Assembly (NCBI RefSeq): GCF_023740735.1
Contig: NZ_JAMRXH010000022.1
Location: 1 to 64,000 of the forward strand
Direction of reading: 5' to 3'
Source of the DNA: Nocardia sp. CDC159
Lineage (GTDB): Bacteria > Actinomycetota > Actinomycetes > Mycobacteriales > Mycobacteriaceae
Length of the DNA stretch: 64,000 bases
Shown here: positions 42,932 to 51,165 of the stretch, in pieces
Layout: each line of letters begins with the position of its first letter
How positions within the stretch are numbered: the first letter of the stretch is position 1
Notes under the pieces: generated by a model
Told to the model about the DNA's origin: nothing
Database searches by the model: none
What the model saw: the letters and a program-made list of their open reading frames with translations, nothing else
Position numbers and translations under genes: made by a program

Positions 42932-43339
42932 TCACGAGGCGGTCTGCGCGGCGCCGGAGCGCGGCGCGGAATCGGCGCGGCGGGCGCCGATCAGCAGCAG
43001 GACGGTCGCGAGCAGGAAGACCGGCCAGGGGGTGAACGCGAGGACGATGGCGTCGATCACGGTCCAGGCCAGCAGCGTCCACGCGATGAACGACGGTGGG
43101 GTGATGCCGCGACGGTCCAGCCACAGCACGGTCACGCCGAGTACGGTGAGCGGCACGCCGAAGCTGGCCATCGACAGCCAGTACGCGCTGTTCGCGGGGC
43201 TCATCGCGGCGAGGTCGTCGTTCCACAGCTCGCCGCTGAACCAGGCCCCGGCGTGGCGCGCGGCGCCCTCGACGGTCAGCGCGCCGACCGTGTGCATGAC
43301 CCCGCACAGGGTGATGATCCAGCCAGCCCACTTGATCAT
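42932..43339 (-). CDS. Small membrane protein, DUF6463-like
   Basis: A 135-residue protein with four membrane segments: about 3-20 (WAGWIITLCGVMHTVGAL), 53-72 (SAYWLSMASFGVPLTVLGV), 80-100 and 100-118. The His-containing first segment and the W-rich loop resemble DUF6463, a family of unknown function often next to TetR repressors. It is divergent from a TetR gene whose two identical operators lie between the starts, so the TetR protein very likely represses it. Confidence 0.75.
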   Translation of the reverse strand: MIKWAGWIITLCGVMHTVGALTVEGAARHAGAWFSGELWNDDLAAMSPANSAYWLSMASFGVPLTVLGVTVLWLDRRGITPPSFIAWTLLAWTVIDAIVLAFTPWPVFLLATVLLLIGARRADSAPRSGAAQTAS

Positions 43340-43360
43340 GGGCCCTCCCTCGATTCCTGA

Positions 43361-43376
43361 TATACGGTGGCGTATA
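43361..43376. promoter_or_regulatory. TetR operator 1
   Basis: TATACGGTGGCGTATA, a perfect 6-bp-arm palindrome, 22 bases upstream of the DUF6463-like start. Identical to operator 2. Confidence 0.75.
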
Positions 43377-43395
43377 GGACGGAGTCTAGCGCTGA

Positions 43396-43411
43396 TATAC
43401 GGTGGCGTATA
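43396..43411. promoter_or_regulatory. TetR operator 2
   Basis: TATACGGTGGCGTATA again, 35 bases from operator 1 and 22 bases before the TetR start. Two sites, each near one start, point to repression of both genes. Confidence 0.75.
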
Positions 43412-43432
43412 GAAGGAAAGAGGAGGCGCAGC

Positions 43433-43993
43433 GTGGGCGTGGCCCGCACTCCACGCCGGACGTGGATCGAGCAGGGACTGCGGACATTGGCCGCGAGCGG
43501 GGTGGACGCGGTTCGGGTGGAGGTCCTGGCCAAGGCGCTGGGGGTGACCAAGGGCGGGTTCTACGGCTACTTCGCCGATCGCGACGCGCTGTTGGAAGCG
43601 ATGCTGGACACCTGGGAGCGCGAGAGCATCGACGAGGTGCTCGACCGCGTCGAATCCGAGGACGATCCGCGGGCGAGAATACTGCTCGCCAGCCAATTGC
43701 CCGGGTGGGACCGGTTGCTGGCCATCGATCTGGCGATCCGCGACTGGGCCCGGCGCGACGAGTCGGTGGCCGCGCGGCTGCGCCGGGTGGACGATCGGCG
43801 AATGGGCTGGCTGCGCGAGACATTCGCCGCCTGCTGTGCGGATCCGGACGAGGTCGAGGCCCGCAGCCTGCTCGCATTCTGTCTCGCCATCGGCAATCAG
43901 CTCCTGGCCGCCGGTCACGACGGCAGCACCCGGGACGAGGTGCTCGCCCGGGCGTCGGCCATCGTGCTCGGGGCGAGTGGAGATTGTTGCTGA
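43433..43993 (+). CDS. TetR-family transcriptional repressor
   Basis: A 186-residue regulator. The N-terminal TetR helix-turn-helix reads WIEQGLRTLAASGVDAVRVEVLA followed by LGVTKGGFYGYFADRDALLEAML (normal spacing). The C-terminal ligand-binding part has LAIDLAIRDWARRDESVAARLR. GTG 43433 has GAGGAGG upstream; 43367 is a longer frame but crosses the operators. The 3' end overlaps the convergent MFS gene by 79 bases. Target: the DUF6463-like gene and itself, through the twin palindromes. Confidence 0.92.
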   Translation: MGVARTPRRTWIEQGLRTLAASGVDAVRVEVLAKALGVTKGGFYGYFADRDALLEAMLDTWERESIDEVLDRVESEDDPRARILLASQLPGWDRLLAIDLAIRDWARRDESVAARLRRVDDRRMGWLRETFAACCADPDEVEARSLLAFCLAIGNQLLAAGHDGSTRDEVLARASAIVLGASGDCC

Positions 43994-45156
43994 GTCCGGT
44001 CGCCGCGGGTCAGGCCCCACAGTGTCAGTGCGGCAAGGGAATACGCCGCGCCTGCCCAGCAGGAGGCGGGCCAGCCCCAGTTGCTGTATGTCCAGGTGGT
44101 CGTGAGCGCGCCGAGGGCGGAGCCGAGCGAGTAGCAGGCCATGTAGGCGCCGATGACGCTGCTCGCGCGGTCGGGATGTGCCACGGTCAGCAGGTGCTGA
44201 CTGCTGACCTGGACTGCCTGGACGGCGAAGTCGAGCCCGACGATGCCGAGGACGAGTAACCACAGACTGGTTTCGGCCCGGCCGATGAGCAGCCAGGAGG
44301 CGGTGAGCAGGGCCAGTGCCGAACCGGTGATCGCCTGTGCGTGACCGGAATCGGCCCAGCGGCCCGCGCGGGCCGCGCCGAGCGCTCCGGCGAGGCCCGC
44401 CAAACCGAACAGCCCGATCTGGGTGGTGCCGAGGTGCCAGGGCGCGGCGCCGAGGGGGAGGGCGAGCCCGCTCCAGAGGGTTCCGAAGGAGGCGAACAGG
44501 AACAAGGCGATCAGACCGCGGCTCTGGAACAGCCGATCCGTGCGCGCCAGCCGGCCCATCGAGGTCAGCACCTGCGCGTACCGTGCGCCGGAAGTTCTGG
44601 GATCGGGGTCGAGCACCACACGGGCGAGAAGGGCCAGGGCCGTGCAGAATACGGCGAGCGCCGCGTACCCGGCCCGCCAGTCGACAATGTCGCCCAGCAC
44701 GCCCGCCAGGACGCGGACGCCGAGGATGCCGATGACGACACCGGAGGTGACCGCACCGATATTGCGGCCCCGCTCGCCGGGCGCGGAGACGGCGGCGACA
44801 TAGGCGACGCTCACCTGAACCACGACCGCGAACAGACCGGCGACCGCCAGTCCCGCAATGGCGACGGCCCCGTTCGGGGCGGCGGCCGTGACCGCGGCCC
44901 CCGCGGCGGTGAGCAACAGATGAATCGTGATGAGCCGACGGCGATTCAGCACGTCGCCGAGCGGGACCAGCAGAACCAGACCGGCGAAGTATCCGATCTG
45001 CCCGGCGGCCACCAGCCCGCCCAGCCACCCCCGACCCAAACCCAGATCGGCACCCGCCGCTGCCAGTACCGGCTGAATCGCATAGATCGTCGACACGGCC
45101 ACCGCGCATACCAGCGCCAGGACGAACCGCTGCGACCTCGAAACCCCTGTCGCCAT
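43915..45156 (-). CDS. MFS transporter (DHA1-like)
   Basis: A 413-residue permease with 12 predicted membrane segments, beginning MATGVSRSQRFVLALVCAVA. The A-motif is VPLGDVLNRRRLITIHL, and the second half has ALGAARAGRWADSGHAQAITG. It belongs to the drug-resistance-type exporters. It is divergent from an HxlR regulator; the 83-base gap holds an AACCATT/AATGGTT inverted repeat that likely binds the regulator. A longer frame to 45222 runs over that repeat. Confidence 0.9.
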   Translation of the reverse strand: MATGVSRSQRFVLALVCAVAVSTIYAIQPVLAAAGADLGLGRGWLGGLVAAGQIGYFAGLVLLVPLGDVLNRRRLITIHLLLTAAGAAVTAAAPNGAVAIAGLAVAGLFAVVVQVSVAYVAAVSAPGERGRNIGAVTSGVVIGILGVRVLAGVLGDIVDWRAGYAALAVFCTALALLARVVLDPDPRTSGARYAQVLTSMGRLARTDRLFQSRGLIALFLFASFGTLWSGLALPLGAAPWHLGTTQIGLFGLAGLAGALGAARAGRWADSGHAQAITGSALALLTASWLLIGRAETSLWLLVLGIVGLDFAVQAVQVSSQHLLTVAHPDRASSVIGAYMACYSLGSALGALTTTWTYSNWGWPASCWAGAAYSLAALTLWGLTRGDRTQQQSPLAPSTMADARASTSSRVLPS

Positions 45157-45183
45157 CACGCCTCCCAATAAGTAGCAAAATGC

Positions 45184-45211
45184 AACCATTCGAGCGTAGG
45201 CAATAATGGTT
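45184..45211. promoter_or_regulatory. Candidate HxlR operator
   Basis: AACCATT and AATGGTT separated by 14 bases, between the MFS and HxlR starts; outer TGCAA copies (45181 and 45218) flank it. Confidence 0.5.
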
Positions 45212-45239
45212 TCAGATTGCAACCCAACGAGGGAGGCTC

Positions 45240-45731
45240 ATGACCACGACGCCCGCTCCCGGCCGCGCCTGGACCGACCCCACCTGCCCCGTCGCGCGAA
45301 CCGTCGACCTCGTGGGCGACCGCTGGAGCCTGCTGATCGTGCGCGACGCCATGGACGGCGCGGCCACCTTCACCGAATTCCAGCAGCGCCTCGGCATCGC
45401 CCGAAACATCCTCACCGACCGCCTGCGCCGCCTCGTCGACCACGGCATCCTCACCACCAGCACCAACCCCGGCGGCAAGCGGCACAGCTACGAACTCACC
45501 GAGGCGGGGCGCGATCTGTTCACCGTGGTCGTGGCGTTGCGCCAATGGGGTGAACGTCATGCCTTCGCCGACAACGAATCCCATTCGGTACTCGTCGATC
45601 GTGACGGGCGGCCGGTCGCGCGATTGCGCGCTGAAGATCGTCGGGGCAAGCCTGTCACCGCAGCGACGACCCGAGTCCGCAGGGTGGGGGACGGCGACGA
45701 TTCGCTTCGGGCGCGTCGAGCAGAGCCCTGA
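45240..45731 (+). CDS. HxlR-family regulator
   Basis: A 163-residue winged-helix protein. DPTCPVARTVDLVGDRWSLLI near residue 12 is the typical HxlR start, with the conserved Cys (C16) that senses thiol/aldehyde stress in relatives. RLGIARNILTDRLRRLVDHGIL is the recognition region. The end overlaps the ATP-grasp gene on the opposite strand by 77 bases, and the last 30 residues are Arg-rich tail. It most likely controls the divergent MFS exporter. Confidence 0.9.
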   Translation: MTTTPAPGRAWTDPTCPVARTVDLVGDRWSLLIVRDAMDGAATFTEFQQRLGIARNILTDRLRRLVDHGILTTSTNPGGKRHSYELTEAGRDLFTVVVALRQWGERHAFADNESHSVLVDRDGRPVARLRAEDRRGKPVTAATTRVRRVGDGDDSLRARRAEP

Positions 45732-46575
45732 TGATCGGCCCCGGTTCCATGCCGCCGGGCAGGTCGGATACCTGGCCGTCGCCGACCTCCACGACCCGCC
45801 AGACACCGTCCGCGCGCAAGGCGAGATCCGTTGTGAGGAAACGGGTATCGAGTTCGACGACGCGTTCGGCGACGGCGTCCAACGGGGGAGCGGGACATTC
45901 GGTCGGGGTATCCGGGTGGGCGGTGACCAGCACTGGCGCTCCATCCAGCCACCACACCCTTGCCTCGGCCGCCCTGGTGGCGCCGAAGGGTTCGTAGGAC
46001 CGCAGCACGATTCCGCCGGCGAGATGGTCGCCCTGTTCGGCGAGGAACGCGGTGACGACTCGGTGCAGGTGGGTGGTGTCGGCGAGGTCGGGGATGTAGC
46101 AGGCGGTCTCCCAGGCGTGCTTGGCCGATTTGACGTAGTCCTTGACGATGCCGGGGCCGTTGCCGAGTGGGGCTGCCAGGGTGGCGAGGGTGGCTGGGTC
46201 GGGGATGTGGCCCGGTGGGGTGGGCAGCCATCGGCTCGCGGGGGTCACGGCCGCGAATGTCTCGTACCAGCCCGGTAATTCGTGTGCTGTGCGATATGCC
46301 GTGGCGTGGGTCAGCAGGGGTGTTCCGCGTGCCGCGAGGGCCTCGGCGAGCGCCGCGTAGGCGCGCGAGGGGATCATCCAGCCGCGGTACCAGGCAGGAC
46401 CGAGGTCGCGGGGGACGTTCCGGACGGCGGCCGCGGCGTCGCCGGTCAGCAGCAGGTCGTGGTCGATGAGGCCGATGGTCGCGCCGAGGCGTTGGGCCGC
46501 GGCGGTTTCGGGGGCGAAGTGGGGATCGGTGCGTCGCGGTTGGAGCGGATCGGCGCAGGACAGCAGGCTGGGCAT
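45655..46575 (-). CDS. ATP-grasp domain protein
   Basis: A 306-residue protein. The ATP-binding half carries GIVKDYVKSAKHAWETACYI (Lys-rich ATP clamp), GIVLRSYEPFG and, at the end, the Mg-site motif WRVVEVGDGQVSDLPGG. The N-terminal third (PHFAPETAAAQRLGATIGLIDHDLL) is a pre-ATP-grasp domain. This arrangement is that of the 'ATP-grasp ligase' group that couples carboxylates to amines; the substrates are unknown. It stands alone and converges with the HxlR gene. Confidence 0.82.
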   Translation of the reverse strand: MPSLLSCADPLQPRRTDPHFAPETAAAQRLGATIGLIDHDLLLTGDAAAAVRNVPRDLGPAWYRGWMIPSRAYAALAEALAARGTPLLTHATAYRTAHELPGWYETFAAVTPASRWLPTPPGHIPDPATLATLAAPLGNGPGIVKDYVKSAKHAWETACYIPDLADTTHLHRVVTAFLAEQGDHLAGGIVLRSYEPFGATRAAEARVWWLDGAPVLVTAHPDTPTECPAPPLDAVAERVVELDTRFLTTDLALRADGVWRVVEVGDGQVSDLPGGMEPGPIIRALLDAPEANRRRPPPCGLGSSLR

Positions 46576-46640
46576 GGGGCCATCATCCCCGTCGTGCGGT
46601 GTATTGACTTCCGTCGGCGTGGGGGTCGACAGTTGGGTTC

Positions 46641-46922
46641 GTGGGAGTCGTGGCGGAGGAGCTCGATGTCGCGCCGGGCGAGGAGTTCGAGTCGGTGGGG
46701 GTGGTCGAGATGGCGTTGAGTCCGATGGGGGCCGGGGACATTCACGGGGTGATCGATGAGATCGCCCGTGTGGCAGCGGATATGGGAGGCGAGTACTTCC
46801 ACGTGACCGATTCGCTGGGGCAGACCATCACGGCGGTGGTGTATCGCCGCAGGCGACTCGATACCCCTATCGGCCTCCTCGGACGGCTGCGACGGCGCCG
46901 AGGGGATGCGGCTGGGCGGTAG
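46641..46922 (+). CDS. Hypothetical protein (93 aa), possibly BhsA/YdgH-like
   Basis: A short protein with an N-terminal acidic half and the core MGAGDIHGVIDEIARVAADM followed by GGEYFHVTDSLGQTITAVVY. The pattern helix then G-x-YFHVT then VVY recalls the small DUF1471 (BhsA/YdgH) fold, but there is no signal peptide. The C-terminus is very basic (RRRRGDAAGR). GTG 46641 or GTG 46650 may be the start. Identity uncertain. Confidence 0.5.
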   Translation: MGVVAEELDVAPGEEFESVGVVEMALSPMGAGDIHGVIDEIARVAADMGGEYFHVTDSLGQTITAVVYRRRRLDTPIGLLGRLRRRRGDAAGR

Positions 46923-47203
46923 CAGGGCTGATCTTGCCGGGGCGTTGTGGGCGGTCACGACGTTGCGGCGGGAGCCGCCGGAAGGTTGCCGATGCGTGAA
47001 ACGCACCGAAGCAGAGATCATGTCGCCCGCGTTACCCAATCTTGTTGTGCCCCTGTTCTTATCGAATAGCCATCCTGCCGGTCGGATTCGGGTCATTACC
47101 GGTGGATATGCCCTCTACCATTGGTTTTCCCGGGCAATTCCGTTGGGCCAGTGCGATTTTCGCTGCCCGCGGGATCTTGGTGAACGGGCCTCAGGAGGGA
47201 ATC

Positions 47204-49072
47204 ATGGCATCCAGTCGGCGACAATCACAGCGGGTCGTGCTGTTCGCCGCGGCCGCGGCACTGCTGCTGTCCGGCGGCACCGCGGTCGCGGCCCCACCAT
47301 CGGCCGAACCCAGCTTCTCCGGCGGCGAGGCGCAGCCGGTGTTCAATGCGGCCGAGGCCGTGCGGGAGGACGTCTGGGTGCGCGCGCCCATCGACAGCGA
47401 CCGCGACGGTAAGGACGACGAGGTGCACGTGCAGGTCGTGCGCCCGGCCGGGGCCAAGGGCAAGCTGCCGGTCGTCTACCAGGCCAGCCCGTACTTCTCC
47501 GGCGGTAACGACGTCGCCAACCACAACGTCGACGTCGAGCTCTACGTGCCGCCGGGGGCGCGCGACCCCCGCTCGGCGCTACCGCCCGGCCTGCCGCCGG
47601 GGCCGATGCGCGGCCGCGCGACCGAGGAGCTCGCGACCGCCGGAATCACCCTGCGCGAGGGCCGGATCACCTGGCAGTACGAGGACTACTTCCTGTCCCG
47701 CGGCTTCGCGGTGATGTACGGCGAGTCGCTGGGCACCGGTAAGTCCACCGGCTGCCCGACCTCCGGCGGGCGCAACGAGACCGTCGGCTCCAAGGCGCCG
47801 ATCGACTGGCTCAACGGCCGCGCGCAGGCGCGCGACGCCCAGGGCAAGCCGGTCGCGGCCCGCTGGGCCACCGGCAAGGTCGGCATGATGGGCGTGTCCT
47901 ACAACGGAACCCTGCCCATCGCCGTGGCCAGCACCGGCGTCCAGGGCCTCGAGGCGATCGTGCCGATCGGCGCGATCAGCAACTGGTACGACTACTACCG
48001 GGCCAACGGCGCGGTGGTCGCGCCCGGCACCTACCAGGGCGAGGACACCGACGTGCTCGCGAAGTACGTCTACACCCGCGCCGACCGCAATATCTGCAAG
48101 CCGATCATCGATGAGCTCGAGCGCAAACAGGATCGGGTCACCGGCGACTACGGGCCGTTCTGGGACGAGCGCAACTACCTCAACGAGGTCGGCAAGGTAC
48201 GCGCGGCGGTGCTCTCGGTACACGGCCTCAACGACTTCAACGTCAAGACCCTGCAGGCCACGCAGTGGTACCAGGCGGTAACGAAAGCCAATGTGCCGCA
48301 CAAGATCTGGCTGCACCAATCGGGTCACACCGATCCGATCGGGCTGCGCAAGCAGGAGTGGCTGCGCACGGTGAACCGGTGGTTCTCCCGATACCTGCTG
48401 GGCCAGAACAACGGCATCGACCTCGAACCGAGGTCGACGGTCCAGCGTGAGGACAAGTCCTGGGTGGACGAGGCGGACTGGCCCGCACCGGGAACCATGA
48501 CCGCCACCACGATCTTCCAGCCCGGCGGCCGTCAGACCGGCGGTCTGGTCCCGGGCGGCCCGATGGGTGTCGGCGCGGTCAGCGAGAGCCTCGACGACGA
48601 CGCGACCAAGCTCGCCTCCCAACTCGTCGCGGCTCAGAGCTCACCGAATCGCCTGGCGTACCTGTCCAAGGCCGCCAAGACCCCGCTGCGAGTGAGCGGG
48701 ACGGTCGAGGTCAACCTGGGCGTTGCGTTCAAGCGTCAGGCCGCGAATGTGACCGCCCTGCTGGTGGATCGGGCTCCCGACGGCAGCTCCCGCATCGTCA
48801 CCCGCGGCTGGACCGATCCGCAGAACCGCGACGCGATCGACAAGACCACACCGATCAAACCCGGTGAGGAATACCGGATCAACGTCAAGATGCAGCCGCA
48901 CGATTACGTGCTGGCCAAGGGGCACCGCCTCGGCATCGTGATCCTGTCCAGCGACAACGAGTACACCCTGCGGCCCAAGCCCGGCCCCGGCTTCACGGTG
49001 AACCTGGGCACCACCCGGGTGGCGCTGCCGATCGTGGGCGGTCAGCCCGCGCTGAATGCCGCGATCGGATAG
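47204..49072 (+). CDS. Secreted Xaa-Pro dipeptidyl-peptidase (S15 family)
   Basis: A 622-residue exported serine peptidase. The signal peptide is MASSRRQSQRVVLFAAAAAL followed by LLSGGTAVAA. The alpha/beta-hydrolase nucleophile is S232 in GMMGVSYNGTLP, with the acid in VHGLNDFNVKT and His in HQSGHTDP. A C-terminal jelly-roll domain (about 475-620, with LRVSGTVEVNLGV) is typical of PepX/CocE enzymes. It removes X-Pro dipeptides from peptide N-termini outside the cell. A stretch of 281 bases upstream carries no gene; GGAGGG precedes the start. Confidence 0.93.
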   Translation: MASSRRQSQRVVLFAAAAALLLSGGTAVAAPPSAEPSFSGGEAQPVFNAAEAVREDVWVRAPIDSDRDGKDDEVHVQVVRPAGAKGKLPVVYQASPYFSGGNDVANHNVDVELYVPPGARDPRSALPPGLPPGPMRGRATEELATAGITLREGRITWQYEDYFLSRGFAVMYGESLGTGKSTGCPTSGGRNETVGSKAPIDWLNGRAQARDAQGKPVAARWATGKVGMMGVSYNGTLPIAVASTGVQGLEAIVPIGAISNWYDYYRANGAVVAPGTYQGEDTDVLAKYVYTRADRNICKPIIDELERKQDRVTGDYGPFWDERNYLNEVGKVRAAVLSVHGLNDFNVKTLQATQWYQAVTKANVPHKIWLHQSGHTDPIGLRKQEWLRTVNRWFSRYLLGQNNGIDLEPRSTVQREDKSWVDEADWPAPGTMTATTIFQPGGRQTGGLVPGGPMGVGAVSESLDDDATKLASQLVAAQSSPNRLAYLSKAAKTPLRVSGTVEVNLGVAFKRQAANVTALLVDRAPDGSSRIVTRGWTDPQNRDAIDKTTPIKPGEEYRINVKMQPHDYVLAKGHRLGIVILSSDNEYTLRPKPGPGFTVNLGTTRVALPIVGGQPALNAAIG

Positions 49073-49078
49073 CCGATC
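49063..49078. terminator. Short convergent hairpin
   Basis: GATCGG-ATAG-CCGATC overlaps the stop of the peptidase and the stop of the convergent MBL gene. Confidence 0.4.
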
Positions 49079-49898
49079 AGATCAGATGGTCGAATTCGCC
49101 GCTCACCCAGCGGATATGGCGGGTGGCGGCGGATTCGACCGTTTGTTTCGCGTCGTGGTCGAGGGTGTCGCCGCCGAGGGTGTAGAGGCGGTCGTAGTCG
49201 TAGGAGGCCAGGGTGTCGACGATGCGGCGGACGGCGGTGGGGGACAGCGGAACGTGGCGGGGGACATTGCGCTGGAAGGAGACCCAGTTCGGGTCGAGGC
49301 AGCCCGCGATGGTGTCGCCGCTGAGCAGTGTGCCGTCGGGGGTGCGGGCGACGCAGCTGCCGCGCATGTGGCCGCCGGTGTGGATCAGCTCCAGGCCGGG
49401 CAGCGGTTCGGCGTGGCCGGTCCAGAATCGGACCACCGGGTCGGGCCGGGGCAGCCATTCCCGATCGAGCTCGTTCACCAGCACCGGAACGCGGCCGAAG
49501 GCGTGGCTCCAGGTGATCTGGGCGGCGAACATGTGGGGGTGGCTGGTGGCGATTGCCGCGATGCCGCCGAGTTCGCCGACCAGCCCGGCGATTTCGTCGT
49601 CCAGGTAGGCGGGCGGGTCCCACAGCAGGTTGCCGTGCGGGGTCTGCACGAGGAAGGACCAGTGGCCGATGGCCAGACGGGGTTCGCGGCGCAGGCTGTG
49701 CACGCCGCGGCCGTGGTCGCGATGGACGATGCGATGCGGTTGTCGGGCGAGCTCCGCATGGGTCGTCCAGCGGCCGTGCGGGCCGAGGTCGCCGCGTTCC
49801 TCGTCGCCGACGGCCGCACTGGCGAGCACGCAGTGCGGCGGTGGCGCGGCCGAATCCGGATGTTCCAGTCCGCAGCCGTCACATATCCAGGTGGTCAT
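49077..49898 (-). CDS. MBL-fold metallo-hydrolase
   Basis: A 273-residue enzyme. An N-terminal zinc-ribbon-like segment WICDGCGLEHPDSAAPPPHC precedes the metallo-beta-lactamase fold. The metal site has SHPHMFAAQI (variant of HxHxDH), GGHMRGSC, and SGDTIAGCLD. The first motif lacks the usual second HxD, so metal binding may be altered; related proteins of this group are annotated only as 'hydrolase'. The substrate is unknown. It converges with the peptidase. Confidence 0.82.
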   Translation of the reverse strand: MTTWICDGCGLEHPDSAAPPPHCVLASAAVGDEERGDLGPHGRWTTHAELARQPHRIVHRDHGRGVHSLRREPRLAIGHWSFLVQTPHGNLLWDPPAYLDDEIAGLVGELGGIAAIATSHPHMFAAQITWSHAFGRVPVLVNELDREWLPRPDPVVRFWTGHAEPLPGLELIHTGGHMRGSCVARTPDGTLLSGDTIAGCLDPNWVSFQRNVPRHVPLSPTAVRRIVDTLASYDYDRLYTLGGDTLDHDAKQTVESAATRHIRWVSGEFDHLI

Positions 49899-50061
49899 GA
49901 TCGGATTCTGGAACCTCGAGTGGGCTCGAGGTCAACCGCGTCGGATCCGATAACGATTCGGCGGCGGCACGGTGAGCGGATGGGTAAAGTGGTTCGATCC
50001 GGGTGGCCGCCTGGGAATTCAACTGGCACAACCCCTTCGACGCGAGCCCGAGGAGGACGCC

Positions 50062-50229
50062 ATGAAAGAGCCGGTCTGCATCGATTGCTGGCGGCGCGAC
50101 AACCTCACCTTCGCGCAGCGACTGGACCCGGCGTTCGTCACCCCGGGCCCGGTGCACCGCTGCGCGATTCACCGCTCCCTGCACGACGATCTGCGCGGCG
50201 GACCCGGCCCCGCGCCGGTGGCCGCGTAG
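50062..50229 (+). CDS. Small Cys/His protein (55 aa)
   Basis: MKEPVCIDCWRRDNLTFAQR, then HRCAIHRSLHDDL. The CxxC and HRCxIH spacing suggests a single zinc-binding site. GAGGAGGA precedes the ATG, and a longer frame to 49972 looks non-coding. It ends 15 bases before the MmcQ-like gene, so they form a small operon. No family recognised. Confidence 0.62.
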   Translation: MKEPVCIDCWRRDNLTFAQRLDPAFVTPGPVHRCAIHRSLHDDLRGGPGPAPVAA

Positions 50230-50244
50230 CCGAAAGGCCCGGCG

Positions 50245-50589
50245 ATGATCACCGTCGACGATGTGCGTCGGGTAGCGCTGTCGCTGCCCCGCTCGTACGA
50301 GGCGGTCGTCGCCGACCGCATCAAGTTCCGCGTCGGGCGCATCGTCTATGTGGCCTTCTCCCGGGACGAGACGGTCATGGGCTTCGCCTATCCCAAGGCC
50401 GAACGCGCCGCGCTGATCGCCGCCGAGCCGGACACCTTCCACCTCCCCCGCCCCTCGGACCTGCGCTACAACTGGGTCGACTGCTGGACCAACGCCCTCG
50501 ACGAGCCACGCGTGCGCGAACTCGTCGTCGACGCCTGGCGCATGGTCGTCCCGAAGTTCCTGCACGACCATCCGAGCACCGGCGGGTGA
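50245..50589 (+). CDS. MmcQ/YjbR-family protein
   Basis: A 114-residue protein of the YjbR/MmcQ fold: MITVDDVRRVALSLPRSYEA at the N-terminus, then KFRVGRIVYVAFSRDETVMGF and the C-terminal YNWVDCWTNALDEPRVREL. The family binds DNA in a double-wing fold but its role is unclear; many members accompany regulators or stress genes. Second gene of the two-gene run with the small Cys/His protein. Confidence 0.87.
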   Translation: MITVDDVRRVALSLPRSYEAVVADRIKFRVGRIVYVAFSRDETVMGFAYPKAERAALIAAEPDTFHLPRPSDLRYNWVDCWTNALDEPRVRELVVDAWRMVVPKFLHDHPSTGG

Positions 50590-50596
50590 GGCGGGG

Positions 50597-51091
50597 TCAG
50601 TCGAGAGCGCCTTCCATCGAGCGCGCCAGCACCTCGAGCGCCTCGAGCACCCGGGGCCGATCGGCGCCCAGACCGGTGAACAGCGCCCCGTGGGCCTGTA
50701 GTTCGCGGGGAAATACGTCATCGATCAGCCGGATGCCCGCGGGGGTCATGCGCAGCAGAGCCGAGCGGCGGTCGTCGGGGTTGGGGGTGCGGGAGATGAG
50801 GCCGCGGCGTTCGAGTTTGGCGAGGGTCTTGCCGACCCCCGCCCGGGTCATGTTCAGATGTTCGGCCAGGCGGATGGCGGTGAGCGGTTCGTCGGCGTAG
50901 CGGAGCGGGACCAGGAGGCCGACCTCGGCGCTGGTGAGATCGGCAGTGGCGTAGAGGGTTTCGACGGCGAGATCGAGCAGCGCGGAGATGCGTTTGATCT
51001 GGGCGACCAAGCGCATGGGGGAGGTGTCCAGGGTGGGGTTGTGGGCGGCCCAGCGTTGGCAGGTCAGGTCGCGCAGGGTGGGGTCGGTCAT
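50597..51091 (-). CDS. MarR-family regulator
   Basis: A 164-residue winged-helix regulator. The wing and recognition helix are IRLAEHLNMTRAGVGKTLAKLERRGLISRTPNP then DDRRSALLRMTPAG. An N-terminal helical part (AQIKRISALLDLAVETLYA) dimerises. It is divergent from a thioredoxin-reductase-like oxidoreductase, with a TTGTTAAC-tg-GTTTACAA palindrome in between, so it most likely represses that gene and itself. Confidence 0.92.
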   Translation of the reverse strand: MTDPTLRDLTCQRWAAHNPTLDTSPMRLVAQIKRISALLDLAVETLYATADLTSAEVGLLVPLRYADEPLTAIRLAEHLNMTRAGVGKTLAKLERRGLISRTPNPDDRRSALLRMTPAGIRLIDDVFPRELQAHGALFTGLGADRPRVLEALEVLARSMEGALD

Positions 51092-51101
51092 CGCCCTCCT
51101 T

Positions 51102-51119
51102 TTGTTAACTGGTTTACAA
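51102..51119. promoter_or_regulatory. MarR operator
   Basis: TTGTTAACTGGTTTACAA, arms matching in 7 of 8 positions, 11 bases from the MarR start and 47 bases from the oxidoreductase start; typical of MarR sites. Confidence 0.65.
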
Positions 51120-51165
51120 AAATGCTAGCCTGCGTCGCCAAGTCGAAGAGCAGTGGGGAGCAATC

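Noticed and set aside
42932..45178. 748-residue minus frame joining DUF6463 and MFS regions
   Set aside because: Only its last 135 codons are coding; the rest is a shadow of the TetR and MFS genes.
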